Source: Bog-473 sp963850095 (GTDB taxonomy: Bacteria > Actinomycetota > Acidimicrobiia > Acidimicrobiales > RAAP-2). From it: DNA of 64,000 nucleotides. The notes beneath the pieces are model-generated. The model made no database searches. It worked only from the letters and a program-made list of their open reading frames with translations, and was not told the DNA's origin. Made by a program: the position numbers and the translations under genes. The stretch lies in NCBI GenBank assembly GCA_963850095.1, contig CAWKJX010000012.1, positions 248,001 to 312,000 on the forward strand, given 5' to 3'. Below, one piece after another: positions 1 through 7,792 of this stretch (position 1 is its first letter; each line of letters begins with the position of its first letter).

Positions 1-56
1 CGAGCCAGCCCCCGCTCACGGTGGCCCGTCTGGACCGGATTCTGCGCCAGCGCTGA
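1..56 (+). CDS. 3' end of an unidentified gene (partial)
   Basis: The first bases can be read as the last 17 codons of a rightward gene that starts outside the window, ending in TGA at 54-56 with the tail LTVARLDRILRQR. It would converge on the LLM gene that ends at 67, leaving 10 bases between the two stops. The fragment is too short to identify; the only support is the open frame and its plausible composition. Confidence 0.3.
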   Translation, partial: SQPPLTVARLDRILRQR

Positions 57-66
57 CGCGACGAGG

Positions 67-1446
67 TCAGGCGCCGCCGCCGAGGATGCCGAGGTCCTCC
101 TCGCGGATCCCCTTGGCCCGGTTCTCGGCGAAGTGCTCGAGCCATTCCTTCATCTCCTCGCTGCCCGACTCGTCGGCCCAGCGGCGGGGCATGGCGGGAA
201 AGGTGAAGTCCGCCGGCAGGGGTGGCGGCGGCTCCGACTCGGCGGCCACCGCCTTGCGGGCCATGGCCGCCTCGATCGCCGGCGCCAGCCGGTCGGCCTT
301 CTGCTTGACCTGGGCCTCGTCGCGGTCCTTGAAGGCCGGCATCACCTCGCGCCCGAACAGCTCGAGCGACTCGCAGATGTGCTCGTGGCGGTTCTTGCCG
401 GCCTGGAGGACGAAGATCACCTGGTCGACGCCGGCCCGCTCGAAGCGCTCGAGGAACTCGCGGACCTGGTCCGGCGTGCCCATGGCGCCACGCAGCCCGG
501 TGCGGTCGCCGGCGGCCAGCTTGGCGCCGAGGCGCTCCTGGCGCAGGGCGGCCTGGACCTCGGGCGAGTACCCGACCTCGCCCCGGCGCTCGAGGAACTC
601 GCTCCAGACGTCGGTGACGCCGGGCCGGTGCTCACCGAAGATGTAGTAGTGCCCGAGCGAGTAGCCGAAGAAGTTGCCGCCCTCGAGGCCGCGGTCGAGG
701 GCGACCGCCTCGTCGGGGTGGCACATCATCTGCGTGACGCAGGCGATGTTGGGGTTCACGGCCAATCCGACGGGGACGCATTCGTCGGCCAGCGTGCGCT
801 CGTAGTCCCCCACCCACTTGACCGCCTCCTCGGGGTCGATGAAGGCGAAGGTGAGCGCGCCGATGCCCTTCTGCGCCGCCAGCAGAATGGTGTCACGGCG
901 CGAGCAGGCCACCCACAGGGGCGGGTGCGGCTTCTGCATGGGCTTGGGCACGACGTTGCGCGGGGGCATGCGCACGTAGCGGCCGTCGACGCCGGTGAAC
1001 GGCGTCTCGGTCATGCACCGCAGCGCGACCTCGAGGCCCTCGAGCCAGGCCTCGCGCTTGGTCACGGGATCCACCTGGAAACCGCCGAGCTCGGCCTCCG
1101 AGCCCGACTCGCCCGAGCCGAACTCCACCCGGCCGCCGCTGATGAGGTCGAGGGTGGCCACGCGCTCGGCCGTGCGGGCGGGATGGTTGTATCCCGGTGC
1201 GGTCTGGATGATGCCGTGGCCGAGGCGGATATTGGTCGTGCGCTGGCTGGCGGCGCCGAGGAACACCTCGGGGGCCGACGAGTGGCTGTACTCCTCCAGG
1301 AAGTGGTGCTCGACCTCCCACACGACGTCGAAGCCCAGACGGTCGGCCAGCTCGACCTGCTCGAGCGCGTCCTGCAGAATGCGGTACTCGCTGTCCTCCT
1401 CCCAGGGGCGGGGCAGCTGGTGCTCGTAGAAGACGCCGAACTTCAT
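67..1446 (-). CDS. LLM-class flavin-dependent oxidoreductase (luciferase-like)
   Basis: A 459-residue luciferase-like monooxygenase, expected to oxidise an organic substrate with reduced flavin (FMN or F420). It opens with the typical TIM-barrel strand MKFGVFYEHQLPRPW, followed by ELADRLGFDVVWEVEHHF and the LISGGRVEFGSGES substrate/cofactor region. The family core ends near residue 370; the remaining ~85 residues are a charged C-terminal extension (KQKADRLAPAIEAAMARK onward). The ATG at 1446 was chosen because translation begins exactly at the family's first strand and because it overlaps the stop of the upstream diiron gene in an ATGA junction, which implies translational coupling. An open frame runs on to 1794 but lies inside the upstream gene. 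Substrate unknown. Confidence 0.9.
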   Translation of the reverse strand: MKFGVFYEHQLPRPWEEDSEYRILQDALEQVELADRLGFDVVWEVEHHFLEEYSHSSAPEVFLGAASQRTTNIRLGHGIIQTAPGYNHPARTAERVATLDLISGGRVEFGSGESGSEAELGGFQVDPVTKREAWLEGLEVALRCMTETPFTGVDGRYVRMPPRNVVPKPMQKPHPPLWVACSRRDTILLAAQKGIGALTFAFIDPEEAVKWVGDYERTLADECVPVGLAVNPNIACVTQMMCHPDEAVALDRGLEGGNFFGYSLGHYYIFGEHRPGVTDVWSEFLERRGEVGYSPEVQAALRQERLGAKLAAGDRTGLRGAMGTPDQVREFLERFERAGVDQVIFVLQAGKNRHEHICESLELFGREVMPAFKDRDEAQVKQKADRLAPAIEAAMARKAVAAESEPPPPLPADFTFPAMPRRWADESGSEEMKEWLEHFAENRAKGIREEDLGILGGGA

Positions 1447-2513
1447 GACGCGGTCGTCGGGACGGCGGCGGCGTCGGCGAGCGCGTCGAACTCGGCCAGG
1501 ACGTCTCGGCCGTTGCTCTGCCGGGCGCACCAGTGTTCGACTTCGCCCCGCGTGGCGCGCCGGCCCTCCTCCCGGGCGGGTCCCAGGCTGTGCGCCAGGA
1601 GGGGATCCCAGATGCGCCCGATCATGTCCGTGCCGGCATGGTGGAGGCCGGTGTCGCCGAGCCAGGTGCGGTCCCTCATTTCGGAGAGGGCGGTGCGCAG
1701 GTAGCCGACGTGGGGCGTCTCGTCGGCCCGGATGTAGGAGACGAGCTTGGCCGCCTCGCCGTCTCCGGCCACGAGCTCGGTGTCGGACATCCACTCCTCC
1801 GCCCAGGCAAAGGTGTGGAAGGCGGAGATCTCAATGAAGAGGACGCGCACCATGAGCGTGACCATCATCTCGAGCTCGGGGGCGATGTCGGCGGGGAGCA
1901 GACGGACCGGTTCGGCCCCTCCGGCGCCGCCTGGTCGGCCGGGGCCGAAGCCCATGCGGGCCAGCATGGCCTCGATGTTCAGCTCGTCTATGGGGCGCTC
2001 GAAGGCGAGGTCCCGGGCGGCGAACCACATGTCGCGGTGCCCGGCCTCCTCGTCCCAGCCGGCCTCGTCGCGTCCGTGGGCCTCGAACAGCCCACCCCCG
2101 AGGTGGTCGATGGCCGTACCGCGCACGTCCTCGACGAAGTGGCGCTGCATGTCCTTCGGCTTGAGCAGCCTGATGTTGGCGCCGTAGCCCTCGACGGTGC
2201 CGATGCGGGTCAGCGTGGCCATGAGCGGTTCGGGCACGCCGGCGGCGATGAGGTAGCGCGCCTGTGCGACGTTGGGGAAGGAGCGCTGCCAGCGCTCGAG
2301 CGGGACGTCGATCAGCTCGGTCCCGAAGCGCTGGCAGTTCTGCTCTCCCCAGGCCTCGATGGCCGGGGCGCGGAACCGGGTGCGCGGCGAGACGTAGGTG
2401 CCGTCCTGGTCGAAGCCGCCGTGGCAGCGGACGCCGCCGGCGATGAGCGGCTGCTCGACGGCGAGGTCGCTGAGGAGCTCCGCCTCGGTGAACTCCACCT
2501 GTGCCGTGCCCAT
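1443..2513 (-). CDS. ferritin-like diiron protein, putative oxygenase
   Basis: A 356-residue, mostly helical protein with a repeated carboxylate/histidine pattern typical of ferritin-like diiron enzymes: E156-x-x-H159 (DEEAGHRDMW), E228 with H233 (FIEISAFHTF) and E265-x-x-H268 (DETPHVGY). These would supply two iron ligand sets, making an O2-dependent oxidation likely; this is inferred from ligand spacing only. The start at 2513 has a strong ribosome site (GGGGAGGGATC) just upstream. It is the first gene of a two-gene leftward unit with the LLM oxidoreductase (ATGA overlap) and is divergent from a TetR gene across an 81-base region holding a palindrome. No closer family assignment is possible by eye. 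Confidence 0.75.
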   Translation of the reverse strand: MGTAQVEFTEAELLSDLAVEQPLIAGGVRCHGGFDQDGTYVSPRTRFRAPAIEAWGEQNCQRFGTELIDVPLERWQRSFPNVAQARYLIAAGVPEPLMATLTRIGTVEGYGANIRLLKPKDMQRHFVEDVRGTAIDHLGGGLFEAHGRDEAGWDEEAGHRDMWFAARDLAFERPIDELNIEAMLARMGFGPGRPGGAGGAEPVRLLPADIAPELEMMVTLMVRVLFIEISAFHTFAWAEEWMSDTELVAGDGEAAKLVSYIRADETPHVGYLRTALSEMRDRTWLGDTGLHHAGTDMIGRIWDPLLAHSLGPAREEGRRATRGEVEHWCARQSNGRDVLAEFDALADAAAVPTTAS

Positions 2514-2560
2514 GGCCTGATCCCTCCCCTGGTAGTGGTTCGGTCGGTGTGAACTCTTCG

Positions 2561-2580
2561 GTATACACTCCCACGTATAC
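2561..2580. promoter_or_regulatory. palindromic operator between the diiron gene and tetR
   Basis: Two copies of the self-complementary hexamer GTATAC lie at 2561-2566 and 2575-2580, separated by 8 bases, within the 81 bases between the divergent starts. The TATAC cores could also serve as -10 elements for both directions. This is the size and placement expected of a TetR operator controlling its own gene and the divergent LLM/diiron pair. Function inferred from symmetry and position. Confidence 0.55.
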
Positions 2581-2594
2581 AGATCGAAGGCAAA

Positions 2595-3293
2595 CTGCTT
2601 CTTCCCCGCGCCGAGCGGCGGGTCGCCATCCTCCACGCCGCGGCGCGGGCGTTCGCCGCGGCGGGGTTCGCGCCGACGTCCATGGACGACGTGGCGGCGC
2701 AGTGCGGGGTGACCAAGCTCATCGTCTACCGGCACTTCGAGTCGAAGGAGGAGCTCTACCGCTGCATCCTCCAACAGGTCTTCGACCAGCTCGGTGAGGA
2801 GCTGCGGCGAGAGCTGGCGCTGCCTGCCCACGAAGGGCTCGGGCCCCGGACGTTGCTGACGGTGGCCCGGGAGGATCCGGCCGCCTTCACCCTGCTGTGG
2901 CGCCACGCGGCCCGCGAGCCCCAGTTCGCCGCCTATGCCGCCGACATCCGCTCCGTGTCGGTGGACGTGGTGCGCCAGCTGAGCGAGCTCGACACCGGGG
3001 ACGAGGTGCTCGACGCCTGGAGGGCCGAAGTGCTGTTCTCCTGGCTGGTCGAGGCCGTGCTGACCTGGATCGAGCGCGGCGTGGCGGCACGCGACGAAGA
3101 GTTCGTGCACCGCACCTCGGCCGGCTACCGGGCCTTGCGTGAAACACTGACCGCCGGGCGACCTGACGCCGGGCGCCGGGCGCGGACGTCGGGGGTCAGG
3201 GCGATCTGCCGGAGGCGATGGCCACGGGTGTTACAACTACGGGACCAGGGCCGCAGACGGCTTAACCTGCTGGCCGGGCGCAGCGCCGAGTAG
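2595..3293 (+). CDS. TetR/AcrR family transcriptional regulator
   Basis: The N-terminal helix-turn-helix is clear: ERRVAILHAAARAFAAAG, then SMDDVAAQCGVTKLIVYRHF and SKEELY, followed by a helical ligand-binding domain (residues ~75-210). The end is TAG at 3291-3293, giving about 232 residues if the unusual CTG at 2595 is used. The frame is open from 2553, but no ATG, GTG or TTG occurs in it before ATG 2682, which would delete helices 1-2 of the DNA-binding domain. CTG 2595 is preceded by GAAGG; the alternatives are a leaderless start at a rare codon or a one-base sequencing error near the start. Divergent from the LLM/diiron pair, which it probably represses through the GTATAC palindrome. Confidence 0.75.
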   Translation: MLLPRAERRVAILHAAARAFAAAGFAPTSMDDVAAQCGVTKLIVYRHFESKEELYRCILQQVFDQLGEELRRELALPAHEGLGPRTLLTVAREDPAAFTLLWRHAAREPQFAAYAADIRSVSVDVVRQLSELDTGDEVLDAWRAEVLFSWLVEAVLTWIERGVAARDEEFVHRTSAGYRALRETLTAGRPDAGRRARTSGVRAICRRRWPRVLQLRDQGRRRLNLLAGRSAE

Positions 3294-3310
3294 CCCGAGC
3301 ACTACGAGCA

Positions 3311-3334
3311 CAGCACCAGCACCAGCACCAGCAC
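3311..3334 (+). repeat. (CAGCAC)4 tandem hexamer
   Basis: Four perfect copies of CAGCAC lie in the leader of the following esterase gene, ending 6 bases before its ribosome binding site. A slippage-prone microsatellite; no coding role is evident. Confidence 0.75.
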
Positions 3335-3353
3335 CCCACGGAGGTACGCCGAC

Positions 3354-4451
3354 ATGGTCATGGGCAAGCGCCCCGAGGTGAAGACCGCACCGCTGCCCAT
3401 CGCCGCGCTCGATGTGCTGCTGCTGGCCCAGCAGTCCGCCGTCGCTATGGCGCGGGTGCCATTCCAGCGCCCTCTGCGGGGGGACTCCACGGCGCTGTCG
3501 AACCTGGGCACGACGGTCACCCGGGAATTCATCCGGGCGTTCATGGGCTACACCTCGTCCCTGCCCATCCCCGAGTTCCGCTCCGTCGAGATGTTCCTCG
3601 ACGAGGTGTGCCAGGTGATCATGCCCCCCGTCGTCCAGTCGCTGGACGTGGCCAGCCACCAAACGGAGCTCGGTGGGGTGCCGGGCATCCTCTACGTGCC
3701 ACGACACACCTCCCCGATCGGGGTCGTGCTCTACCTTCACGGCGGGGGCTACATCGGGACCTCCCCCAACATGTACGCCTTCTTCACGGCCCGCGTGTGT
3801 CGGGACACCGGGTGCGCCGTCTTCGTCGCCGATTACCGCCTGGCTCCCGAGTTCCCGTACCCGGCGGGAGCCGAGGACGCCTCGGCCGTGTACGGGGCGC
3901 TGCTCGATCGGGACGTCCCGGCCGAGCGCATCTTCCTCGCCGGCGATTCGGGCGGCGGCGGCCTGGCCAACAGTGTCCTGTTGTCGGTGCCGGACCACGT
4001 CGAGCCGGTGCGACCGGCGGGGCTGATTCTCTTCTCCCCCGAGGTCGACCTGCGTCTGGACGAGCCCTCGGTCACGGTGAACGCCCCCCTCGACGTCCTG
4101 CCGTGGAACATTCCAACAGCGTCGTATCTGCACGGCGCCGACGCGTCGAGCGACTACATCTCCCCGCTGGACGCCGACCTGAAGGGTTTCCCCCCGACCT
4201 TCGTCAGCTGGGGTGGCAACGAGATGTTCCGCGATCCCATCCGCCGCTACGCCGATCGCCTGGAGAGGTCGGGCGTGCCCACTCATGCCCACGAGTTCTC
4301 CGGGATGTTCCACGTCTTCCAGATCCTGATGCCGTGGGCCGAGAAGAGCCGTGAATCGTTCCGTCACGTGTGCACGTTCGTGAGCGATCTCGCGGCCGAC
4401 GCGCCTCCGCTCGACATTGCCGCTCTCGTCGCGACGCTCGACGAGGGTTAG
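3354..4451 (+). CDS. alpha/beta hydrolase, HSL-type esterase
   Basis: A 365-residue serine esterase of the hormone-sensitive-lipase family, expected to hydrolyse short- or medium-chain esters. It has the oxyanion-hole motif HGGGY (129-133), the DYRLAPEFPYPAG segment (160-172), the nucleophile elbow GDSGGGG (Ser199) and a C-terminal His in SGMFHVF (His320), with the acid probably in WGGNEMFRDP. The ~95-residue N-terminal region is an HSL-type cap. GGAGGT at 3340-3345 sits 8 bases before ATG 3354; a second in-frame ATG follows at 3360. No signal peptide is seen, so it is probably cytoplasmic. It stands alone, convergent with the HNH gene. Confidence 0.9.
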   Translation: MVMGKRPEVKTAPLPIAALDVLLLAQQSAVAMARVPFQRPLRGDSTALSNLGTTVTREFIRAFMGYTSSLPIPEFRSVEMFLDEVCQVIMPPVVQSLDVASHQTELGGVPGILYVPRHTSPIGVVLYLHGGGYIGTSPNMYAFFTARVCRDTGCAVFVADYRLAPEFPYPAGAEDASAVYGALLDRDVPAERIFLAGDSGGGGLANSVLLSVPDHVEPVRPAGLILFSPEVDLRLDEPSVTVNAPLDVLPWNIPTASYLHGADASSDYISPLDADLKGFPPTFVSWGGNEMFRDPIRRYADRLERSGVPTHAHEFSGMFHVFQILMPWAEKSRESFRHVCTFVSDLAADAPPLDIAALVATLDEG

Positions 4452-4471
4452 CGGTTCGGGCGCCCGGACGC

Positions 4472-5677
4472 CTACGGGCCGGGGGCCCGCGATCGGGCCG
4501 TCACCCTGGTCCACAGTGGCGAGGGGCGCGAGGTCATGACCCGGCCACTCGGGCCGACGAACGTGAGCTCGGCACCGGGGTCCCCGCTGACGCGCCAGCC
4601 CATGGTGGAACTGTGGATCAGGTGGTGGTGGTAGACGCAGAGCAGGGCCAGGTTTTCAAGGTCGGTGGGGCCGCGTTGGGGCGGACTCCAAAAGCGCAGG
4701 TGATGCGGAATGGTGAACAGGGTGTGGTGACAACCGGGGAACCGACAGTGCCGGTCCCGGCGTTCCAGCTCACGTCGCTGGGTGAGAGTGGCGCTTCGGG
4801 ATTGGCGCCCCTCGTACATGGTGTGACCGGCGTCGTCGTCGAGGGCGACGATGACCTTGGCCTCACAGGCCAGGCGTCGCACCACATCCGCGCCGATCAA
4901 CCCTCCGCGCTCGAGCTCTCCAAAGAGTCCGTCGGCGTCGCCCAGCAGCGCCTCGAGGGGGGTGTGTGCGACGAGGGTGTAGGCGGAACGCCCGGGCTCG
5001 CTCGACGAGCCGTCGTCGTGCACGAGCGTCATCAAGGCGTCGGCGAGTCGCTGGTCCCAGGGAGTCTCGCCGTCTGAGCCCAGGGTCTTGGCCCGGGTCT
5101 CGAGACAGGCCCGCACCTCGGCGAAGTGCTCGGCGGGCAGCTGGGCCGTCACGGTGCGCAACGCCTCGTTGAAGCGCAGCGAGCGTGCGTCGTACTGCGA
5201 TTCGACGTCGTCCCGGCTCGGGGGTCGTTCCGATCGCACCAGCTCGGCGAGGTCACGCACCGAGTGCTCGGCCGCCGCCTCGGCCCAGGCGGCGTCGGTC
5301 TCGGGCGTGGCCGCCTGGGCGACAGCGCGTACCTTGTCCATAGGGACCGCTCCGCTGCAGAGGGCCTCGCTCAGGTGCGGCAGGTCGAAGAGGCGCTCTC
5401 CGACCTCAGCCCAGGTGCGGGCGCTGGCGCGGCCCACCCCGGTGCGCTCGACCATCCAGGCCTCGGCCGAGGTGGCGCCCTCGGCCCGGAAGGCCTGGCG
5501 CCGGGAGAGCTCGGCCAGGGCCAGGCTGATGAGGCCCGCCAGCGAGGCCTGGGCCGAGGCCGACTCGGCGAGCACCTCTTGGAGCTGTTCGTTCGGCATG
5601 GCCGCCAGCTCCGAGATGCCGATCTTCGGCACCTCGAAGGTGAGCCCGGCGGCGGTGGTGACGGCGGTGGACTCCAT
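4472..5677 (-). CDS. DUF222 / HNH endonuclease domain protein
   Basis: A 401-residue protein of the actinobacterial 13E12/DUF222 family. The N-terminal two-thirds is the helical DUF222 region (ISELAAMPNEQLQEVLAES onward). The C-terminus carries the HNH fold: CRFPGCHHTLF with a probable zinc Cys pair, PHHLRFW as the first HNH histidine segment, GPTDLENLALLC, and YHHHLIHS. The family is multicopy in actinobacteria; its physiological role is unsettled (mobile-DNA-like nuclease or DNA repair). The start at 5677 was chosen because the frame upstream (to 5818) encodes a low-complexity, arginine/proline-rich stretch unlike the family. No flanking repeats suggest recent mobility. Confidence 0.85.
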   Translation of the reverse strand: MESTAVTTAAGLTFEVPKIGISELAAMPNEQLQEVLAESASAQASLAGLISLALAELSRRQAFRAEGATSAEAWMVERTGVGRASARTWAEVGERLFDLPHLSEALCSGAVPMDKVRAVAQAATPETDAAWAEAAAEHSVRDLAELVRSERPPSRDDVESQYDARSLRFNEALRTVTAQLPAEHFAEVRACLETRAKTLGSDGETPWDQRLADALMTLVHDDGSSSEPGRSAYTLVAHTPLEALLGDADGLFGELERGGLIGADVVRRLACEAKVIVALDDDAGHTMYEGRQSRSATLTQRRELERRDRHCRFPGCHHTLFTIPHHLRFWSPPQRGPTDLENLALLCVYHHHLIHSSTMGWRVSGDPGAELTFVGPSGRVMTSRPSPLWTRVTARSRAPGP

Positions 5678-5896
5678 CGCCGGTGAACGGTCGCGGCGGC
5701 TCAGCGGAGAACATCGCGGGAAATGTCCGGGTACCCCCGCCATGCCGGCCGGGAGACCGAGCCGCGGGGATGTCGGCGCATCGGCCCGCTCGTCACTCGG
5801 CGGGGGCGCCGCCTCCATCGCTGCGACAGAGTCGGCTCCACGGCGACGGATGCGGGGCGAACTCGGCTGAGCCGGTCCTGTCCGCCGCCGATCCGC

Positions 5897-6097
5897 TCAC
5901 TCGTTGGCCGCCCGTGGCCGCCCACGTTTCGGGAGCGGCCCTGCCTGCTTGGGCATCCGACCGGCCTCGTCGAGGGCCCGACGCAACAGCATCTCGACCT
6001 GGGCGTTGACGCTGCGGAACTCGTCGTTGGCCCAGCGGGTCAGCGCGTCGTGGACGGCGGGGTCGACCCGGAGCAGGACCTGCCGTCGTTCGCTCAC
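5897..6097 (-). CDS. ribbon-helix-helix (Arc/CopG-like) DNA-binding protein
   Basis: A 66-residue protein with a ribbon-helix-helix fold: strand RQVLLRVDP (residues 5-13), helix AVHDALTRWANDEF, then SVNAQVEMLLRRALDEAG, followed by a basic, proline-rich tail (PLPKRGRPRAANE). The GTG start at 6097 overlaps the TGA of the SPFH gene in a GTGA junction, so the two are made from one transcript. Such proteins bind short direct or inverted repeats as dimers of dimers; the perfect palindrome just before the SPFH gene, with GTGATA units, is a natural target, implying autoregulation (inference). No toxin-like partner is present, so an antitoxin label is not supported. Confidence 0.8.
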   Translation of the reverse strand: MSERRQVLLRVDPAVHDALTRWANDEFRSVNAQVEMLLRRALDEAGRMPKQAGPLPKRGRPRAANE

Positions 6098-6990
6098 GTA
6101 TAGAGCGAGCCCGTGTTCACGACGGGTGACGGTGGCTGGTCGCTGCAGAGCACCACCATGAGGTTGCTCACCATGCTGGCCGTGCGCTCTTCGTCGAGCG
6201 ACACCACGCCGCCCTCGCTCAACCGGTTGAGCGCCATCTCGACCATGCCGACCGCACCCTCGACGATGCGGCCGCGGGCGGCCACGACGGCGTTGGCCTG
6301 CTGGCGGCGCAGCATGGCCTGGGCGATCTCCTGGGCGTAGGCCAGATGCGAAATCCGTACGTCGACGATCTCGACGCCGGCGACCGCCACCTTGTCCGCC
6401 ACTTCGTGGGCCAGCTCGCCGGCCACAATGTCGGTCGAGCCCCGCAACGAGGTCCCGACGTCGGTGGTGTCGTCGTAGGGGTGGCTGGTGGCGACGTGAC
6501 GCAACGCCGACTCTGCCTGCACGGTCACGAAGTTCTGGTAGTTCTCGACGGCGTAGGTCGACTTGGCCGTGTCGACCACCTGCCAGACGACGATGGCCGC
6601 GATCTCCACCGGGTTGCCGTCGGCGTCGTTCACCTTCAGGTGGTTCGTCTCGAAGTTGCGCACCCGGACGCTGACGCCGCGCCGGATGGTGAGCGGCAGC
6701 ACCCACCAGAAGCCGGGCTTGGTCAGCGTGCCGACATAGCTGCCGAAGAACTGGATCACCGAGGTCTGCCCCGGTGGCACCACCACCAGCGCGATGACGA
6801 CGAGGAAGAACACGAGGATGGGCAGCCACAAAATCCACCCCACATGCTGGGAAACGGCGAGAACGGCTCCCCCCGCGCAGGCGAACAGCACGATCACCCC
6901 GAACCATCCGTTCAAGGCCAGTGCGGGCCGTTGGGCGATGTCGACTCGGGCCCCTTGATGCCCGACGGGCTGAGCGGCGACGGTGCTCAT
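6094..6990 (-). CDS. SPFH/band 7 domain membrane protein
   Basis: A 298-residue SPFH (stomatin/prohibitin/flotillin/HflK) protein. Two hydrophobic segments at about residues 29-46 (WFGVIVLFACAGGAVLAV) and 52-71 (WILWLPILVFFLVVIALVVV) anchor it; the SPFH domain starts at VPPGQTSVIQFFGSYVGT and runs through RVRNFETNHLKVNDADGNP and DVRISHLAYAQEIAQAM. Family members scaffold membrane microdomains or protease complexes. The gene is first in a two-gene unit with the RHH regulator and lies directly behind a 35-base palindromic operator. There is no NfeD-like or HflK/C partner beside it. Confidence 0.9.
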   Translation of the reverse strand: MSTVAAQPVGHQGARVDIAQRPALALNGWFGVIVLFACAGGAVLAVSQHVGWILWLPILVFFLVVIALVVVPPGQTSVIQFFGSYVGTLTKPGFWWVLPLTIRRGVSVRVRNFETNHLKVNDADGNPVEIAAIVVWQVVDTAKSTYAVENYQNFVTVQAESALRHVATSHPYDDTTDVGTSLRGSTDIVAGELAHEVADKVAVAGVEIVDVRISHLAYAQEIAQAMLRRQQANAVVAARGRIVEGAVGMVEMALNRLSEGGVVSLDEERTASMVSNLMVVLCSDQPPSPVVNTGSLYT

Positions 6991-7001
6991 AATGCGCTCC
7001 T

Positions 7002-7036
7002 TTTAAATGTGATACTAAAGTGATATCACATTTAAA
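7002..7036. promoter_or_regulatory. 35-base palindromic operator upstream of the SPFH-RHH operon
   Basis: A perfect 13-base inverted repeat (TTTAAATGTGATA at 7002-7014 and TATCACATTTAAA at 7024-7036) is separated by 9 bases. Inside it GTGATA occurs at 7009-7014 and again at 7020-7025, where it begins the 10-base palindrome GTGATATCAC (7020-7029). The AT-rich block is striking in this GC-rich DNA and ends 11 bases before the SPFH start codon. It most likely holds both the promoter and overlapping binding sites for the RHH protein of the operon. Confidence 0.7.
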
Positions 7037-7073
7037 CCGCCGTGAACAGACCCCTTTCGAACTTCGGGGCGGT

Positions 7074-7655
7074 TCAGGACAGGCCGGAGAGCCAGGCCGC
7101 CACAATGGCACCCACTTCGTCCTCCGCCTTGCGCAGGGAGTGGTCGCCGTCGACGAAGGTGAGGGTGACGGGTCCGGGGATGGCCGGCGTCTCGCGCTCG
7201 AGCTCTTCGGGGGTGGCGAAGGCGTCGCGGCGGCCGGACACGAAGAGGCACGGGACGCGCAGGTCGGGGAAGTGCTCGGTCCGGAGCCGGTCCGGCCGTC
7301 CCGGCGGGTGCAACGGATAGCTGACGAGCACGAGCGCGGCGGCCTCCAGCCCCTCGGCCACGGCCAGGGAGCACATGCGGCCGCCGAAGGAACGACCGCC
7401 GACGGCGATGCGACCCGGGGTGACATCGAGTCGCTCCGCCAACGCGGTGCTGGCGGAGCGCACCGCGGCGATGCAGACGGCGGGCGGGTCCGTGCGGCGC
7501 TTCCCGGCGGCCTGGCCCGGGAACTCCACCCGCTCGACGGCAAGGCCAACGTCGGTCACGGCGCGGTCGATGGCGACCAGCCCAGATTGTGCACGCCCCG
7601 CACTGGCTCCCGGAGTGAGCACCAGCCCGGCCGGGAACAGACGGGATGGCGCCAT
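7074..7655 (-). CDS. small alpha/beta hydrolase (TEX30/dienelactone hydrolase-like)
   Basis: A 193-residue alpha/beta-hydrolase. The nucleophile elbow is GGRSFGGRM, followed by LVLVSYPLHPPGRPDRLR, which is characteristic of the TEX30/KANL3-type family; the acid is probably in VSGRRDAFAT and the histidine in DGDHSLRKAED. These proteins lack a cap domain, and their substrates are mostly unknown. The start at 7655 (MAPSRLFPAG) gives a complete first strand (LVLTPGASAGRAQSG). It stands alone, facing away from the fructosamine-kinase gene across 137 G/C-rich bases. Confidence 0.8.
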   Translation of the reverse strand: MAPSRLFPAGLVLTPGASAGRAQSGLVAIDRAVTDVGLAVERVEFPGQAAGKRRTDPPAVCIAAVRSASTALAERLDVTPGRIAVGGRSFGGRMCSLAVAEGLEAAALVLVSYPLHPPGRPDRLRTEHFPDLRVPCLFVSGRRDAFATPEELERETPAIPGPVTLTFVDGDHSLRKAEDEVGAIVAAWLSGLS

Positions 7656-7792
7656 CGAGCCATTGTGGCCGACGGTGCCGACGGAGCGGGCCGGCGGTGG
7701 GGCGGCGGGGGCGGTCGGAGGTGGTCGGCGGGGCGGCCGGCGGCGGGGCGGTCGGCGTCGCGGTCAGAGGACGCCGGATGCAAGAGTGAGGC

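Noticed and set aside
133..1704. Long open frame on the opposite strand of the LLM and diiron genes
   Set aside because: Shadow of the real genes in GC-rich DNA; composition is Gly/Arg/Val/Leu-rich without motifs. The same applies to 18506-20575, 25594-27762, 29510-30481 and 54088-54921.
4472..5677. DUF222/HNH gene as a mobile element or group I intron
   Set aside because: No terminal repeats, target duplication or interrupted host gene is visible; the family is dispersed in many actinobacterial chromosomes.
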